64,000 nt of DNA. Origin: Cercophora sp. LCS_1 (Eukaryota > Ascomycota > Sordariomycetes > Sordariales > Lasiosphaeriaceae). Of the stretch, positions 33,279 to 44,631 are shown one piece after another (position 1 is the first letter of the stretch; every line of letters begins with the position of its first letter). The notes beneath the pieces are model-generated. The model ran no database searches. It was not told where the DNA came from and worked only from the letters and a program-made list of their open reading frames with translations. The stretch covers positions 248,001 through 312,000 of the forward strand of contig JAPZLL010000016.1 in the NCBI GenBank assembly GCA_036250225.1. Direction: 5' to 3'. Position numbers and translations under genes: made by a program.

Positions 33279-34216
33279 GGCTTCCCGTAAAGGGTATAAT
33301 TATGTATGTGGCCTGGCTTTTGGTTGAAGATGGTCAGGGGGCGAAACTTCAGTTGTTGAATAAGGTAGGTAGTTTGGATGATCAGATGGACACCACCATC
33401 ATTATCTTTCGGGTGATGGTACACTTAAGAATATGAGTTTTCTGAGCGATACTGGTGCGACTGGCTGCCTTTGCAATGATTTGTGAGAGCCATGATCGAG
33501 ACCAGAAAACGCAAGCAAGCTTTGGTGGCTTGCATAGCCACCGGCGTCACTGTGACGATCGCCAACGCCCGATTGGCTTCTGCTTCACCAGCACCAGCGC
33601 AGTGCAACGAGAGAAGGGTCCAAGCTGCGTGCCCCTCCTTTACAGCTTTGATCTGATATCATCCTGCAGCACCAAAAGTGAGAGCGAACGGCGTCGGAGT
33701 CTCATCCGAGTGTGTTTCCGACCAACGGCACGAATGGGTCTGGAGCCTTCCATCCACTAGCATTCCCGCTTTTGACATCACCGTGCTGCTCCCGTCTCAC
33801 AATTCGCCCATTAGCATCGCACACTGCCCAAAGAGGCGGCATAACGGATTCATAACAGGTGAATTAATATATCCCAGCCTTAAACATGTCTCGCAGACGG
33901 GCGAGTGCGTTCCCAACACCGCTACTTTGACGTCAAGATCTGGGGCGTCAATCTCTCATGTTCTCATTACAAGCGTCTGAAACCAGCATTAGAGCGCGTT
34001 TCCTCATCCGGTGAGCCATCAGGTACGTCGATACCCGCCGACTGACTGTGAGCTGTCTGTGTATTATTGGGGTCGAGCTGCGTTGTCGGCTTTGGTCAAT
34101 CTGCCACGGTAACTGTTCATCCTCTCAAGTGACCCGATGCATCTGCCATTGCTGCTCAAGGCTTGTATGTCTTTGTGTCGTCTCTCCATCCAGTATCGTA
34201 AATCCGTTCGTTATAT
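33279..34216. other. Intergenic between the His/Asp-rich gene and the membrane protein gene
   Basis: 938 bp, holding the promoter of the His/Asp-rich gene and the 3' flank of the next. No gene or RNA feature recognised. Confidence 0.5.
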
Positions 34217-35410
34217 CTAACCCGATCCAGCCGGGGTAGCGGGCGTGCTGCCGTTGGATCCCTGGGTGTGCGTGTGGACAATTCGAGCATACCCGCGTGA
34301 CAGGCGTTGCGGGCGAGCGAGTTGTACTTCGTGTATACCGTAAATGTCATGTGCCAGACTAGTTGGCGATGAAGGCCGAGACAACAAATCGCCTCGTTCG
34401 CCTGTCGGTGTGCTCTGTGTGTTTACGGCATCGTGTGGGACAGCTGATTGGGCAATGCTGTGGTGTTCCCCTGTGGACGCCGAAGCATGCCTGCGGGCTT
34501 CGCTTTGCGCCAGGCTCATAGAACCAAGGCTGACTTGTCTTCGAGCCGCATTTTGGTTGGCGCCAGCTCTCCTGGTCATTGGCGTTGTGGGCACCTCTGA
34601 AGTTCCCTCGCTGCGAGCGTAGAAGCTGTTGCGCAACTCGCTTTTTAAGTCGGCAAGTCGCTTCGTGTGTCTCCTGCGCCTATGTATGAAGATAGCAATC
34701 CCAATCATTGCCAGGATACCTGCAGCTATCCCCACAACGAGGCCGGCAATAGCACCAGGCGAGAGCCCTCCTTCATCCTGGCTGTCACTGGGCAGCGGGA
34801 GCGTCATTGCAAAAACGACTCCTGTAACAGCCACCGTCGGTTTGCTGCTCGTGTGCTCGAGCTCTGAAGAAATCGGCGGCGGCGTCATTACGGCGGAGAT
34901 CGAGCTGAAACATGGCGTTTGGTTCCCAAGCAGTGCTGTCCATGGAGTATAACCGCTGCGATCCATATCAGTACGGTGTCTTGCCGAAATGATTTGCCTT
35001 TCAATGTACCTCGGACAGCATTGACCAGAAACAGCCGTATAGCCGCCTGAACAGGTGGAAGCTGTAGTGCTGCCAGGAGCCTGGACAACGTGGATGTTTC
35101 TTTCAACCTCGGTGGTTTGTGTGGAGGGAAAACCCGTCTGTGTCTGTGAGCCTTTTGTACTTCCCATGATGAATGGACAGCAGTGCTCTCGGTCGACAAT
35201 GCAGCCAGCTAACGGAGCATGGTAGATAACCGGACCGCTATCAACCAATGCATACTCTGCCGTTGCGCAAGGGTGTATCTGAACCTTGCCGGAGCCGGGA
35301 GCAAACCTAGTCACAGGGAAGGTTGCCGATGTGCTAGCATTGGGTATCCTCCTCGTTTCTCCGCTCGGCACGTCTTCCCGCCTGAGAACGGCATCAGTCG
35401 CCGACAACAT
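34217..35410 (-). CDS. Single-pass membrane protein, Cys-containing ectodomain, basic tail
   Basis: One exon, 397 residues. The N-terminal ~230 residues have spaced cysteines (AGCIVDREHCCPF, CSGGYTAVSGQCCPRYI) and Thr/Ser-rich linkers. A single strong transmembrane helix follows (PGAIAGLVVGIAAGILAMIG...) and then a stop-transfer cluster IHRRRRHTKR. The cytosolic tail is Ser/Pro-rich with likely phosphosites. This layout is common among fungal plasma-membrane proteins annotated as SKG6-like or wall-sensor-like, but there is no WSC domain and no signal peptide at the chosen Met, so membrane insertion would rely on the internal helix. Function unknown. An additional upstream exon is possible but I could not support one. 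Confidence 0.65.
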   Translation of the reverse strand: MLSATDAVLRREDVPSGETRRIPNASTSATFPVTRFAPGSGKVQIHPCATAEYALVDSGPVIYHAPLAGCIVDREHCCPFIMGSTKGSQTQTGFPSTQTTEVERNIHVVQAPGSTTASTCSGGYTAVSGQCCPRYIERQIISARHRTDMDRSGYTPWTALLGNQTPCFSSISAVMTPPPISSELEHTSSKPTVAVTGVVFAMTLPLPSDSQDEGGLSPGAIAGLVVGIAAGILAMIGIAIFIHRRRRHTKRLADLKSELRNSFYARSEGTSEVPTTPMTRRAGANQNAARRQVSLGSMSLAQSEARRHASASTGEHHSIAQSAVPHDAVNTQSTPTGERGDLLSRPSSPTSLAHDIYGIHEVQLARPQRLSRGYARIVHTHTQGSNGSTPATPAGSG

Positions 35411-36845
35411 TACTGGGGCGCGAAGGACCTACGGTTGATCGGTGAGGTTGGGTTCCGGCGTGGGTTCTGCTGGCCTGTTCATGTTAGAGCAACATCGATC
35501 TCTTGGGTGCTTGGGCTGTACGGTAAGCTCTTCCCCGGGGGCTCGGCCGCCTGGGACACCGATGGGCTTCGGGAGCTGGCTTGGGGAGGTGGTGGGCTTG
35601 GGAGTGAAGGCGTCGGTGTCGCGGCTAGAGGCTCCGGAGGAGAGAAGGAAGCAGTTGGGGCAGCCATGTCGACCGCACGATAGAGAGGCTCATCGGGAAT
35701 CGCGACTACGTTGACGCCAGAGCCCGTCCTCGCCTCAGCGCCCTCCAGCGATGGAGGACCTGCTGCTGGGCCGATGGGACGGTCGGCCGGCTGCCCCCAA
35801 TCTGCATAGACGCTGGGAGCCATCAAGAAGCCTGGTACTCGAGGCATCCTCACAGCTCGAGCTTGGGCATTGAGGAGAATCCGAGCTGTTGTCGGTCGAA
35901 ACTTCTTGGATGGTAGGACACCAAAGTCGGACTTTGCATGCCCACAAGCTTCCTTAGGCACATGGCCCATTTCGCACACTCCGATTGCATCAAGGACCGA
36001 AAACCAACGTGCGCCATCACGTCCGGGGGACGCCATGGCTTGACCAGTGGCTCCGGGTATGACACCTTGCCAGTCATGCTACGCCCAAACCAAAAGCCCG
36101 ACACATCATGGTAAGGGCCAGGACTGTCTCTAATTCCTGTGTACAATTTCCAAGTGCTCCCTTGCAGCCAATATTCGTTTTTCCGGTGATGTCGGGCAAA
36201 GGTCGCGCCCGATCCATCCGTTCGAAGGGTTGAGCCTCAAGCTCAAATCGAGTGGAGATGCAGGTCCGAGACATGATGCATCTGCAAAACCTAATCATTT
36301 GTCCATAGCGGCCCGATGCTCCCCACCAAGTCAGGAAAGTGAGGAGATAGAACAAGTGCTTATGTTTGCGCAAGACGGAGAGGTCTCAAAGAAAGTCCTG
36401 ACTCCTGAAAGGACAAGGTTGGCCACAAAAAAAGGAAACCCGATCCAACCAAAGTAGTTGATCCTGCTTCAAGTGGTCTCGAATCGTGGAAAGATGCAGG
36501 TAAAATTTATCAATGCCTGAAGGAACCCCCCCTCGGGCTTTCGGAATCATGGGCTTGATATGCCCTTTGATTACCGAGGGATGGGTGGTCTGGCAGTTTA
36601 GTGAGGGCCGTGTCTTTTGTTGTTCAAGATTCTGACCTCATCGCGGTGACGCTCGGACCACAGCGCTCAACCTCGGGGAGCCGTGATCTGAAATTACATC
36701 ATCGGGACTTGGCCATTGGCGCAGCAATTGCGGGCGCGCCGACCGAGACACCCAAGTCACCGGGCACAACGATTAGCAGCACCCAAACTGCTGAGGAAAG
36801 AGCGGTCATTCGCTGGAATGGCGTGCTGGTGATAATCGTTGCAAA
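35411..36845. other. Divergent promoter region between the membrane protein gene and FIG4
   Basis: 1.4 kb. A 185-codon Pro-rich open frame at 35479-36036 (-) is the only sizeable candidate. It lacks splice links or a recognisable domain, and an opposing frame overlaps it. I leave it unannotated. Confidence 0.5.
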
Positions 36846-39800
36846 ATGGCTGACATGGTCGAAGCAGAGCTGGTCAGCGCTATTGTGGCAGGTGCAGCAC
36901 CCGAGTCGCCGCCCAGGCAAGCCGGGCCTGCTCGACCTCCAGACCCAAAGGACCCGGCCGAACCTATTTTCCCTTTGCTGCACAACAATGCCGGTGCTGG
37001 GCCTGACTCTTTGGCCCCTCGCGCCGGTTCCACGGTGACGTCTCGTGCCGGCCCGGGCGCTACAAGCGACGACAACGACGAAGACGAGCCTGCCGTTGCG
37101 AGACCTTTCCACAGAACCTCGAGCCCGGACTCGGCTGCCCGTCTGGTCCAGGACGAGGACGAGGCACACATTGCCGGAGCTCCCGGCGTCGGCCCCAGAT
37201 CCAGATTGATCCACAAGATGCACAAGTTCAGCCTCTACGAGACGGCCAGCCGTTTCTATATGGTGGGCAGCGACATGACGGAGAAGCGATACCGCATCCT
37301 CAAGATCGACCGCACGGTTGACGACACCTCGGAGCTGACTATCACTGATGACCCTACCGTCTACACGCAAAAGGACATGAGCGCGCTGCTGGACACCATC
37401 GATGACGGAAACAAGGGAACTGGTGGCCTGAAGTTGCGGTGTACTACATGGGGACTGTTGGGCTTCATCAAGTTTACTGGCCCGTGGTATATGCTATTGA
37501 TCACCAAAAAAAGCACTGTCGCCATGATAGGTGGACATTATGTTTATCAGATTGATGGGACAGACCTCATCCCCCTGACCTCTCCGGGCTTCAAGACGGA
37601 TCAGCGTAACACAGAGGAGTCTCGGTTCCTCACCATCTTGAACAACCTCGACCTGACGCGGTCCTTCTACTACAGCTACTCCTACGATATCACGCGCACC
37701 CTGCAGTACAACATCACCAGGGAGCGCAACGCCCTCATCAACGGTCATCCATGCAATGTGGACAACGACTTCAACTCCATGTTTGTATGGAATCACCATC
37801 TCCTCGGACCAGCCGCAAAAGCCCTCAACGCCCCATATGATTGGTGTCGCCCTATCATCCATGGGTACATCGACCAAGCTGCCGTATCCATCTACGGTAG
37901 AACGGCGCATATCACAGTCATTGCGCGACGTAGCCGCTTTTTTGCTGGCGCGCGATTTCTGAAGCGAGGCGCCAATGATTTGGGATACGTAGCCAACGAT
38001 GTCGAGACGGAGCAGATCGTCTCGGAGGCCTTAACCACATCCTTCCATGCCCCTGGCCCCAAGTTCTTTGCCAGCCCGGCTTATACATCATATGTCCAGC
38101 ATCGCGGCTCCATTCCGCTTCACTGGACACAGGACAACACAGGCGTGACCCCTAAGCCACCTATCGATCTGAACCTCGTAGATCCTTTCTACACAGCAGC
38201 AGCCCTTCACTTTGACAACCTCTTTGAGCGTTATGGCGGGCCCATTTACGCCCTGAACCTTGTCAAAGCCCGTGAGCGCACTCCTCGAGAAAGCAAACTG
38301 CTCCAAGAGTACACGCGTGCTATCGAGTACCTCAACCAGTTCCTTCCCGCCAAACACAAAATCATCCACCGCGCATGGGACATGTCACGGGCTGCGAAGA
38401 GTCGTGACGGAGACGTCATCAGTACTCTTGAGAGCATAGCGGAGGATGTTGTCACGACGACGGGATTCTTCCAGAATGGTGATGGCCACACGACACCAAT
38501 TCGCTTACAGAACGGTGTCGCTCGCACAAACTGCATCGACTGCCTGGACAGGACCAATGCTGCGCAATTCGTAATCGGGAAGCGTGCCCTCGGCCATCAA
38601 CTTCATGCACTCGGCATTCTCGAGGATACTGTTGTCCACTACGACACAGATGCGGTAAACCTCTTCACACACATGTACCACGATCATGGCGATACGATCG
38701 CGGTGCAGTACGGCGGCTCTCAGCTTGTCAATACCATGGAGACCTACCGGAAAATCAACCAGTGGACCAGCCACTCCCGTGACATGATTGAGAGCTTCAA
38801 ACGGTATTACAACAACTCATTCCTCGACGGTCAACGCCAGGAGGCGTACAATCTGTTTCTCGGCAATTATATCTGGGCCCAGGGACAGCCCATGCTGTGG
38901 GATCTAGCCACCGACTACTACCTCCACCACGAGGATCCTCGTACATGGATAGAGAAGCGAAAGAGAGATTACATCCATTGGTTTACCCCAGAATTCCTCG
39001 AAGAGCGCGTCCTCCCCCCTTACCCGCCTGTTCCCTATGATCCCAAGCGAAAATCCACCTCGGCCTATGATGACTATTGGCTTGAATACTATCGACCCTC
39101 TACCCTGTCCTCGTTCCTTAAGATGTTTCCTTACAAGATGAACTCGACCATCAAGTACATTCCTTTCAAGTCTACTCAAGACGGACGTTATGATCTGAGT
39201 CCGTTTCGGGTGCGCGGCGATCCAGATGCCGACGCCAACGATAAAAAGAAGGCAAAGAAGGAAGTCACCATTCTCGCGCCGCAGGACCTTACACGCTTGT
39301 CCGACGATGCAGCCGATAACTCGTCCGTCAACAGCGACAAGAACGGGACAAGCAACCCAGCACGCGGCATCTCGCTCCAGCGGTGGCTGCAGCCCGGTCT
39401 TCACGACAAATCCCAAGCCGCTAATGGCGTGCAAGGCATCATGAAAGACACCAATCACAATACTGACGGGGACGGCTTTACCAACGACCTAAACGGCGAA
39501 ACTAAAGCCAAGCCAAGCGCGCTCGAGAAATCTCGTGCCGCTCAGTGGACGTTTACAAAGGTGGTCCACGAAAGCCTCAACCCGACAGTGAGTTCTACTG
39601 AGACGGAAGATTATGCTCGCTACATCAGCCATCCACACAATTTGCCCCTAGTGGTGTCAGCCGAGACGCCGGCGGCAGGCGAGATCGAGCCGGAGTATCA
39701 AGAGTACGTGTCCGGCACCTGGCAGTCGGAGGGTCTTGCGTCTCTAGACGGCGTGATGAAGCCAGGACACGAAGACGACATGGCATTATATGTGGAAATG

Positions 39801-39920
39801 CTGCAGGTCGGCGACAACCCTTTGACGGTGACGGAGGAAGACGCACAGAAGAAGAGATACAAGGCGTATCGGAAGTGGCTGAGGGGAAAATCTTTGTTCA
39901 AGCAGCAACCGGTGGATTAG
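36846..39920 (+). CDS. fig4: FIG4-type Sac1-domain phosphoinositide 5-phosphatase
   Basis: Single exon, 1,024 residues. An N-terminal disordered acidic/Pro-rich leader (~115 residues) precedes the Sac N-domain (HKFSLYETASRFYMVGSD) and the catalytic domain, whose CX5R loop is in RTNCIDCLDRTNAAQF. The block PMLWDLATDYYLHHEDPRTW and the following YDDYWLEYYRPSTLSSF are diagnostic for FIG4 rather than Sac1 or synaptojanin, as is the absence of a C-terminal transmembrane pair. FIG4 dephosphorylates PtdIns(3,5)P2 and, with Vac14 and the kinase Fab1/PIKfyve, sets the level of this lipid on vacuole and endosome membranes. The leader and the C-terminal linker (about residues 810-930) are poorly conserved. 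The intron-less 3 kb frame is unusual among its split neighbours. Confidence 0.93.
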   Translation: MADMVEAELVSAIVAGAAPESPPRQAGPARPPDPKDPAEPIFPLLHNNAGAGPDSLAPRAGSTVTSRAGPGATSDDNDEDEPAVARPFHRTSSPDSAARLVQDEDEAHIAGAPGVGPRSRLIHKMHKFSLYETASRFYMVGSDMTEKRYRILKIDRTVDDTSELTITDDPTVYTQKDMSALLDTIDDGNKGTGGLKLRCTTWGLLGFIKFTGPWYMLLITKKSTVAMIGGHYVYQIDGTDLIPLTSPGFKTDQRNTEESRFLTILNNLDLTRSFYYSYSYDITRTLQYNITRERNALINGHPCNVDNDFNSMFVWNHHLLGPAAKALNAPYDWCRPIIHGYIDQAAVSIYGRTAHITVIARRSRFFAGARFLKRGANDLGYVANDVETEQIVSEALTTSFHAPGPKFFASPAYTSYVQHRGSIPLHWTQDNTGVTPKPPIDLNLVDPFYTAAALHFDNLFERYGGPIYALNLVKARERTPRESKLLQEYTRAIEYLNQFLPAKHKIIHRAWDMSRAAKSRDGDVISTLESIAEDVVTTTGFFQNGDGHTTPIRLQNGVARTNCIDCLDRTNAAQFVIGKRALGHQLHALGILEDTVVHYDTDAVNLFTHMYHDHGDTIAVQYGGSQLVNTMETYRKINQWTSHSRDMIESFKRYYNNSFLDGQRQEAYNLFLGNYIWAQGQPMLWDLATDYYLHHEDPRTWIEKRKRDYIHWFTPEFLEERVLPPYPPVPYDPKRKSTSAYDDYWLEYYRPSTLSSFLKMFPYKMNSTIKYIPFKSTQDGRYDLSPFRVRGDPDADANDKKKAKKEVTILAPQDLTRLSDDAADNSSVNSDKNGTSNPARGISLQRWLQPGLHDKSQAANGVQGIMKDTNHNTDGDGFTNDLNGETKAKPSALEKSRAAQWTFTKVVHESLNPTVSSTETEDYARYISHPHNLPLVVSAETPAAGEIEPEYQEYVSGTWQSEGLASLDGVMKPGHEDDMALYVEMLQVGDNPLTVTEEDAQKKRYKAYRKWLRGKSLFKQQPVD

Positions 39921-40101
39921 GGCTTGCCGGTTGCCGATGGCGCTATGGATTTGGAAGATTGCATGTCGCCTTCCTCGATCGACCGGGTAGACCGTGAGAG
40001 GAAATACTCCATGTGTTGTTCGCTGTGTTGGTGGCAAGGGAAGAATCGGGACGAGTGATGAGTATGATACCCCCAAGTACCAAATGAAGACTTGTAATAT
40101 C

Positions 40102-41844
40102 TCAGCGCCACCCCGTCAAAAGCTTGGAGAGGGAGGGTTCTTGCGCAATCAAAGGCCCCGATAGCTCTGATAACCTTGCGTCCTCAGTCTTGAGTATTGC
40201 TGCGAGCATTTTTGCCGAGGCCTGAAGCTCTTGCCTCACAACATCCAGCTCAGTATTCGTTTCCTCGGCCAAGTTCAGCCAGCAGAGCACAAGAGACTGC
40301 AACATCTCATCCTGCCATGGCGAGCTCGCGATCCGAGGCCAACAATTTATAAGAACAGCCTGGAGTGATTTGACAGCCGCAAGAAGAGTAGATGGCGCCA
40401 CGTGAGCAAAAGGATCGGTCATTATGGCAGAAATCATGGGAACGAGGTCCTATCTGCATATCAGTTTCTGTTTTTTTTTTTTTTTCACATTGTATCGTTT
40501 GAATGTAGGTTTACCTTGAGATGTTTAACAGAATGGATTCCCATTCGATCAAGGACAATAACGGTCTGCTGGCAGAGCACCTCAACGATACGCACGTGTT
40601 GTTTGGCGTGGAAGTAGCCACTAAAAACGCCCTCCCGAAGGATCTGGTCGAGGAGTTTGTTCTTGAGCTGGTGAACCCTGGCCGCCGCCGCCGCAGGTGG
40701 CTGCTTGTCTGCGAGGGTGCACAACGCCTCGTAGGCTGGGATCAGGAGCTGTATGGATTCGTTCTCGGGTGTCAGGCTCGGGAGGTAGTTGAGCGTGGGG
40801 AAGATGGTGTCCTCGAATATTTTGGATAGACCGGCGCCGTGGAGAATCTTGGTGGGGAGCTTTGTGATGAAGGTTTTGATGATGACGAGACCCCTTTGGC
40901 GGACGGATGTCGCTTGGTCATCGGCGAGGGTGAGAACCACGGGGAGGAATAGCGGCCAGTGTTTATTGACTAGATCTTCCTGGTGAGTTAGTTGGGTTAG
41001 TGAACTACCAATGATAAAGGGAGTTGGCGCGGGGGGAAATACATCAGCTTCGTGAGCAGCCCACGTGATTACGGGGATGGCTCTGAAATCTGTGAATTTC
41101 CATGGTTTGGTCTCGCTTGAATCGTCGGGCAGAGTCTCGGTCCGACCGCCTGCTGGATCGAGATACTCTGCTTTCCTCCCTGATGCTGTGATGGAAGCGG
41201 GCTTGGATTTGGAAAATAGCGGCCGTAGATACCGCTGGAGTATCACCTCGATGATGAGCTGGTTCTTGTCGAGGTTCTTGCGGGTGAGAAGTTTCATCAG
41301 AAGCGCGGTTGCTTGACTTGCGGTTTCCTCGGTGTCAACCCACTCCTCTGTTGGGTTTGCATACGCGCAGAGGATGACCAGAACGCTGTCATCGGCGATG
41401 CTCTCAGAGCCCGATTTTTCCGCCAAAAGGTTGAGGGCCCTACATGCTGCTGGGGCAGTTGCCCGGCAGCGCTGGACAACTCTGGCGCGAGTGTCGTTTT
41501 CACGATCTTCGTCGAGGTCCATGTCATCATCCTCATGCGCCTCGTACGTCTCGAGGGGCAAGACCACAGGACTCATTGTTTTGGCGAGGGTACGGGCGAG
41601 GGCTGTGACGACATCATCGGTGTCATCCTGGGGGCTGAAACCGTCGGCTTGCAGTCGGGTGAGTATGACCGATATGAGTGAAGAGAGCTTGTCTACAAAT
41701 GATTTGGTCGATCCGATCTTGAAATACTGTTAGACATGTTCTTTGAGTTGGACGTCACACATATGTGGTTCGGGAGCTTGCCTTGGTTCGTGAAAGCTCC
41801 CTCTCGAGGCTCTGGGCTGCATCGTGGAGTTGGGCCCACTCCAT
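40102..41844 (-). CDS. tti2: Tti2-type TTT-complex subunit
   Basis: Exons 41844-41782, 41726-41043, 40979-40515 and 40449-40102 give 519 residues. It is an all-helical HEAT-like protein of the Tti2 family; the segment EDLVNKHWPLFLPVVLTLAD and the C-terminal half fit best. Tti2 with Tel2 and Tti1 forms the TTT complex, which helps Hsp90 fold PIKK kinases (TOR, ATM, ATR). The first intron starts with GC (AAG|GCAAGC...AACAG), since reading on gives an immediate stop. The second intron (63 nt) has no stop and is a multiple of three, so it could be retained, but its GTATTT donor, CTAAC branch and position inside a conserved segment favour removal. The third intron contains a run of 16-17 A on the coding strand. 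Confidence 0.8.
41727..41781 (-). other. GC-AG intron of tti2
   Basis: A 55-nt intron with donor AAG|GCAAGC and acceptor CTAACAG|T. All other donors that I placed in this window start with GT. The flanking GCAAG matches the strong-consensus context typical of functional GC donors. Confidence 0.7.
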
Positions 41845-42231
41845 GGTAAGTTCCCGAAGGTGAGGAAAGCTCTTAAGTCTTTTTGAGTCAGCCACAAACA
41901 CTTGATATCAAGTTCCGCAACAAGTCTTTGCCTTTTTTTTTTTCGGTCGTTGTTGGTTGTTGCGCACGGCGTGCGGATGAGATGGGTCCAGCACCTGCAC
42001 CTGCAGTTCCTCGACTTCAGGCCTCAGGCGGGAGAAGCTCCCAGGGGCACAGTGCAACACTGTGCCGCAACCGCTACGGCAGTTGGGAAGCCGCAACCTG
42101 CACCGCATTTTCAACATTGAGGCAACAACTTCTAGGAGGTGAAACTTGGTTTGTATTATGAGAAACCACACGCAAATGAGTAACGAGCTGGGTATCACTC
42201 AAAATACCATATTTTATACACCCATCTAGCT
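41845..42231. other. Intergenic: tti2 promoter / 3' flank of the CCA enzyme gene
   Basis: 387 bp with a T-run near 41932-41942. No gene. Confidence 0.5.
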
Positions 42232-44003
42232 CTATGGGATACCCAGCTCCTGTTTTCTCGCCTTGACTTCCTCCACAGCACCGGTGTAATCCGTCACGCC
42301 AGGATTCCTCAACTGCCACGCCATAGCAACATCTAGGGCTGGTCCTATCCATTTTCCTCCTTTGGCACCAAGTGCTTGCCTCATCAGGTTGCCGTCAACA
42401 AGACGCTTGATGGATGGTGCATCCATCACGTCCAACCCCACTAGATGATCTAGGAACCTCTGCCACTCCTTCAAAACATCCTCCACCGCATTTGCACGTA
42501 GCTGGACGTCCACGAGAATGCAATAAAGCACCTGCAAACGCCAGTGCCCACCCCTAGCGTCCCACTCTCTGATCGCCATGCCGTACCGGTCTCGTTGATT
42601 CATATTCGGATGCCCCTGGTCGACATAAGACTTGAGCTCTAGTATCCGTGATTGATGACGATGTCCAGCGGTGATGATGTCGGAAAGCTTGTTTGGCGCT
42701 TTGATGCCTTCCCTGGCGGCTTGTGTTGGTAACGGCAGAGCGGGTTTCCCGTTCTTGAGAGGGGGGTCATCTGGTAAAGGCGCCCAGGGAGTGATTGCTG
42801 CAAGATTCCAGGCATAATACTTGGCTTCTCCGCTAGTAACCAAGGCGTCGTAGATCGAGCCTGGAGTTTGGTTCCTGGCGAGAGTGTCGAGACACTCGTA
42901 GACCACACTCCAGTTGTGGGTATCTGGTATCGGCATATCGTTCCTCGATGGGTCTGTGAAGATGACATTGTAAAGCTGAAGCCTGCCGATCAACCTCAAC
43001 GAAGCGCAAGGATTTTTGCCTACCGGGCCGTCAGCACCTCCCCTCAACTCACCAGCCGACCCAACTTACCCTTGAGCATCTTCTCCAGCTCAATACCCAC
43101 CCTCTCCCGACTGATCTTCAACCTCAATGCCTCAACCACCCTTGCATCGCCCATCACCGCCTCCGCAGCCGGATCAATCCTGAACCCAAGCCTACTCGCA
43201 AACCTCACCAACCTCAACACCCTCAAGGGATCATCCGTAAACGTCCTCAAAGGCTCCATCGGCGTCCGGATCAACTTGCCCTCCATATCAGGCAACCCTC
43301 CCGTAAAGTCCTCCACCTCCCCCGTTTGCAGGTTATAAAACAGCGCATTCACCGTCGCATCCCGCCTCAACGCATCCTCCTCAGCAGTCCCAAACTCCAT
43401 CAACGGATTCCTGCTATCCTCGGTATACGTCTCCTTGCGCAGATTGACAAAATCCACATCCAGCCCAAACAGTCTCGTCGTCGTCGTCTCGAGATGCTTG
43501 CTCTTGTCCGGGTTCCTCGCGATCTTGTGCAACCCGCCCACATCCTTGGGTCCGATCCCGTGCTTTTGTCTACGCCCCTCATCCTCGCAGTACCGGCTCA
43601 GATGCGTGGCAAACGCCTCGCCCGTCATGCAGTTGATGGCCGTGTCGATATCATGCGACTCGATGCCGAGCAGCTTGTCGCGCACCCAGCCACCCGCCCA
43701 GCGGAGGATGACGGGCTCGCCGGTTTTGGTCTTGGTTGCATCGTTCTCCTCAGCGGTTGATGAAGCGCCACCGTTATCATCAATGTAGCGCGCGACGTCG
43801 ACGAGCAGACCTTTGAGTTGCTGCTCGCGGTCGTTGAGGGTGATGGTGCGGGGTGCTCTGGCGGCGGTTAAAGAAGAAGCCATGGCTCTTTTCTTGGTGG
43901 GGTGTAACAACGATGGCGGCGAACAAGGGGTTGCGCTATCTTTGCGCTTCATGGAGGAAGCGAAAGGACGTGGGGTGAAAATTCGGTGGAGGCGGACGAG
44001 CAT
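42232..44003 (-). CDS. cca1: tRNA CCA-adding nucleotidyltransferase
   Basis: Exons 44003-43070 and 43019-42232 (50-nt intron) give 573 residues. It is a class II nucleotidyltransferase: GGWVRDKLLG, the metal-binding HDIDTA pair, RRDATVNALFYN, and the DDPLRVLRLVRFASRLGF nucleotide-recognition helix region. It adds the CCA end to all tRNAs. The N-terminus has three in-frame Met codons. The longest form begins MLVRLHRIFTPRPFASS, an Arg-rich amphipathic sequence typical of mitochondrial presequences. The next begins MKRKDS, followed by a PTKKRA basic patch, and the third begins MASSLTAAR. Yeast CCA1 uses nested starts to supply mitochondria, nucleus and cytosol, and the same arrangement is likely here (inference). 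The C-terminal body domain is less conserved, as usual for the family. Confidence 0.92.
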
Positions 44004-44631
44004 GCCTTAACTAGGTGCTTCTCATCTCATGAAGATGCCCTCAGTCAGTTAGAGAGGGGTGGTGTGGTATCGTCTGGCCGATGACTCAATCGCTGTTCAA
44101 GGTGAGGCAGGAGCGACTTGTGAAAAATACTCAGGCTCTTCAAGCGTTTGAGTCAGAGTCTCGGTGGACTCTATGTGCTACCGTCCTGGGCGCATTGGAT
44201 TGGGGTTGCGATGAGTCTGTTGGTTTCTTCCATCGAGGTGTGAAGTTCACAGGTTGCCTGATCCTGGTCCACCGCATTGGGTGGGCTCCAGTACAGTGCC
44301 GATCGTACTGTGATGTCGGGACCGCAACCACCTCGATGACAAGCACGTCGACGAATTTGAACAATTTCAACATTTCCGATCTTTACAATTCTGTCCTTCG
44401 CTTTTTACATCTCCTCGCCCGCTAAATCTGAAGTCTATCCACTTTACAGATGATGATGATTATGCATGAACACACCGCAAATGTCCTCCTCGCTCGGAGC
44501 TGTTGCGCTGAAACCGCGCACAAAAATGCAACTGCTGCCGCTTCAAACTTACAACAGTTATCTTGGTATCACGCTTGGTCCGGCTCACCGGCCCTCAAAA
44601 AATCACACATCCGGTTCTAGTCAATCATCTC
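44004..44631. other. Intergenic: CCA enzyme promoter / 3' flank of the ARF-GEF gene
   Basis: 628 bp. A short (GAT) run near 44449-44460. No gene or RNA feature recognised. Confidence 0.5.

Noticed and set aside
35479..36036. 185-codon Pro-rich frame (-) upstream of the membrane protein gene
   Set aside because: Could be a real exon, but I found no splice join to 35410 that keeps both frames and no conserved segment.
36699..37370. 223-codon frame antisense to the FIG4 leader
   Set aside because: Shadow of a GC-rich disordered coding region on the other strand.
44449..44514. C-box-like ATGATGATG and a CTGA 50 nt later
   Set aside because: The guide has no rRNA match I recognise and there is no terminal stem.
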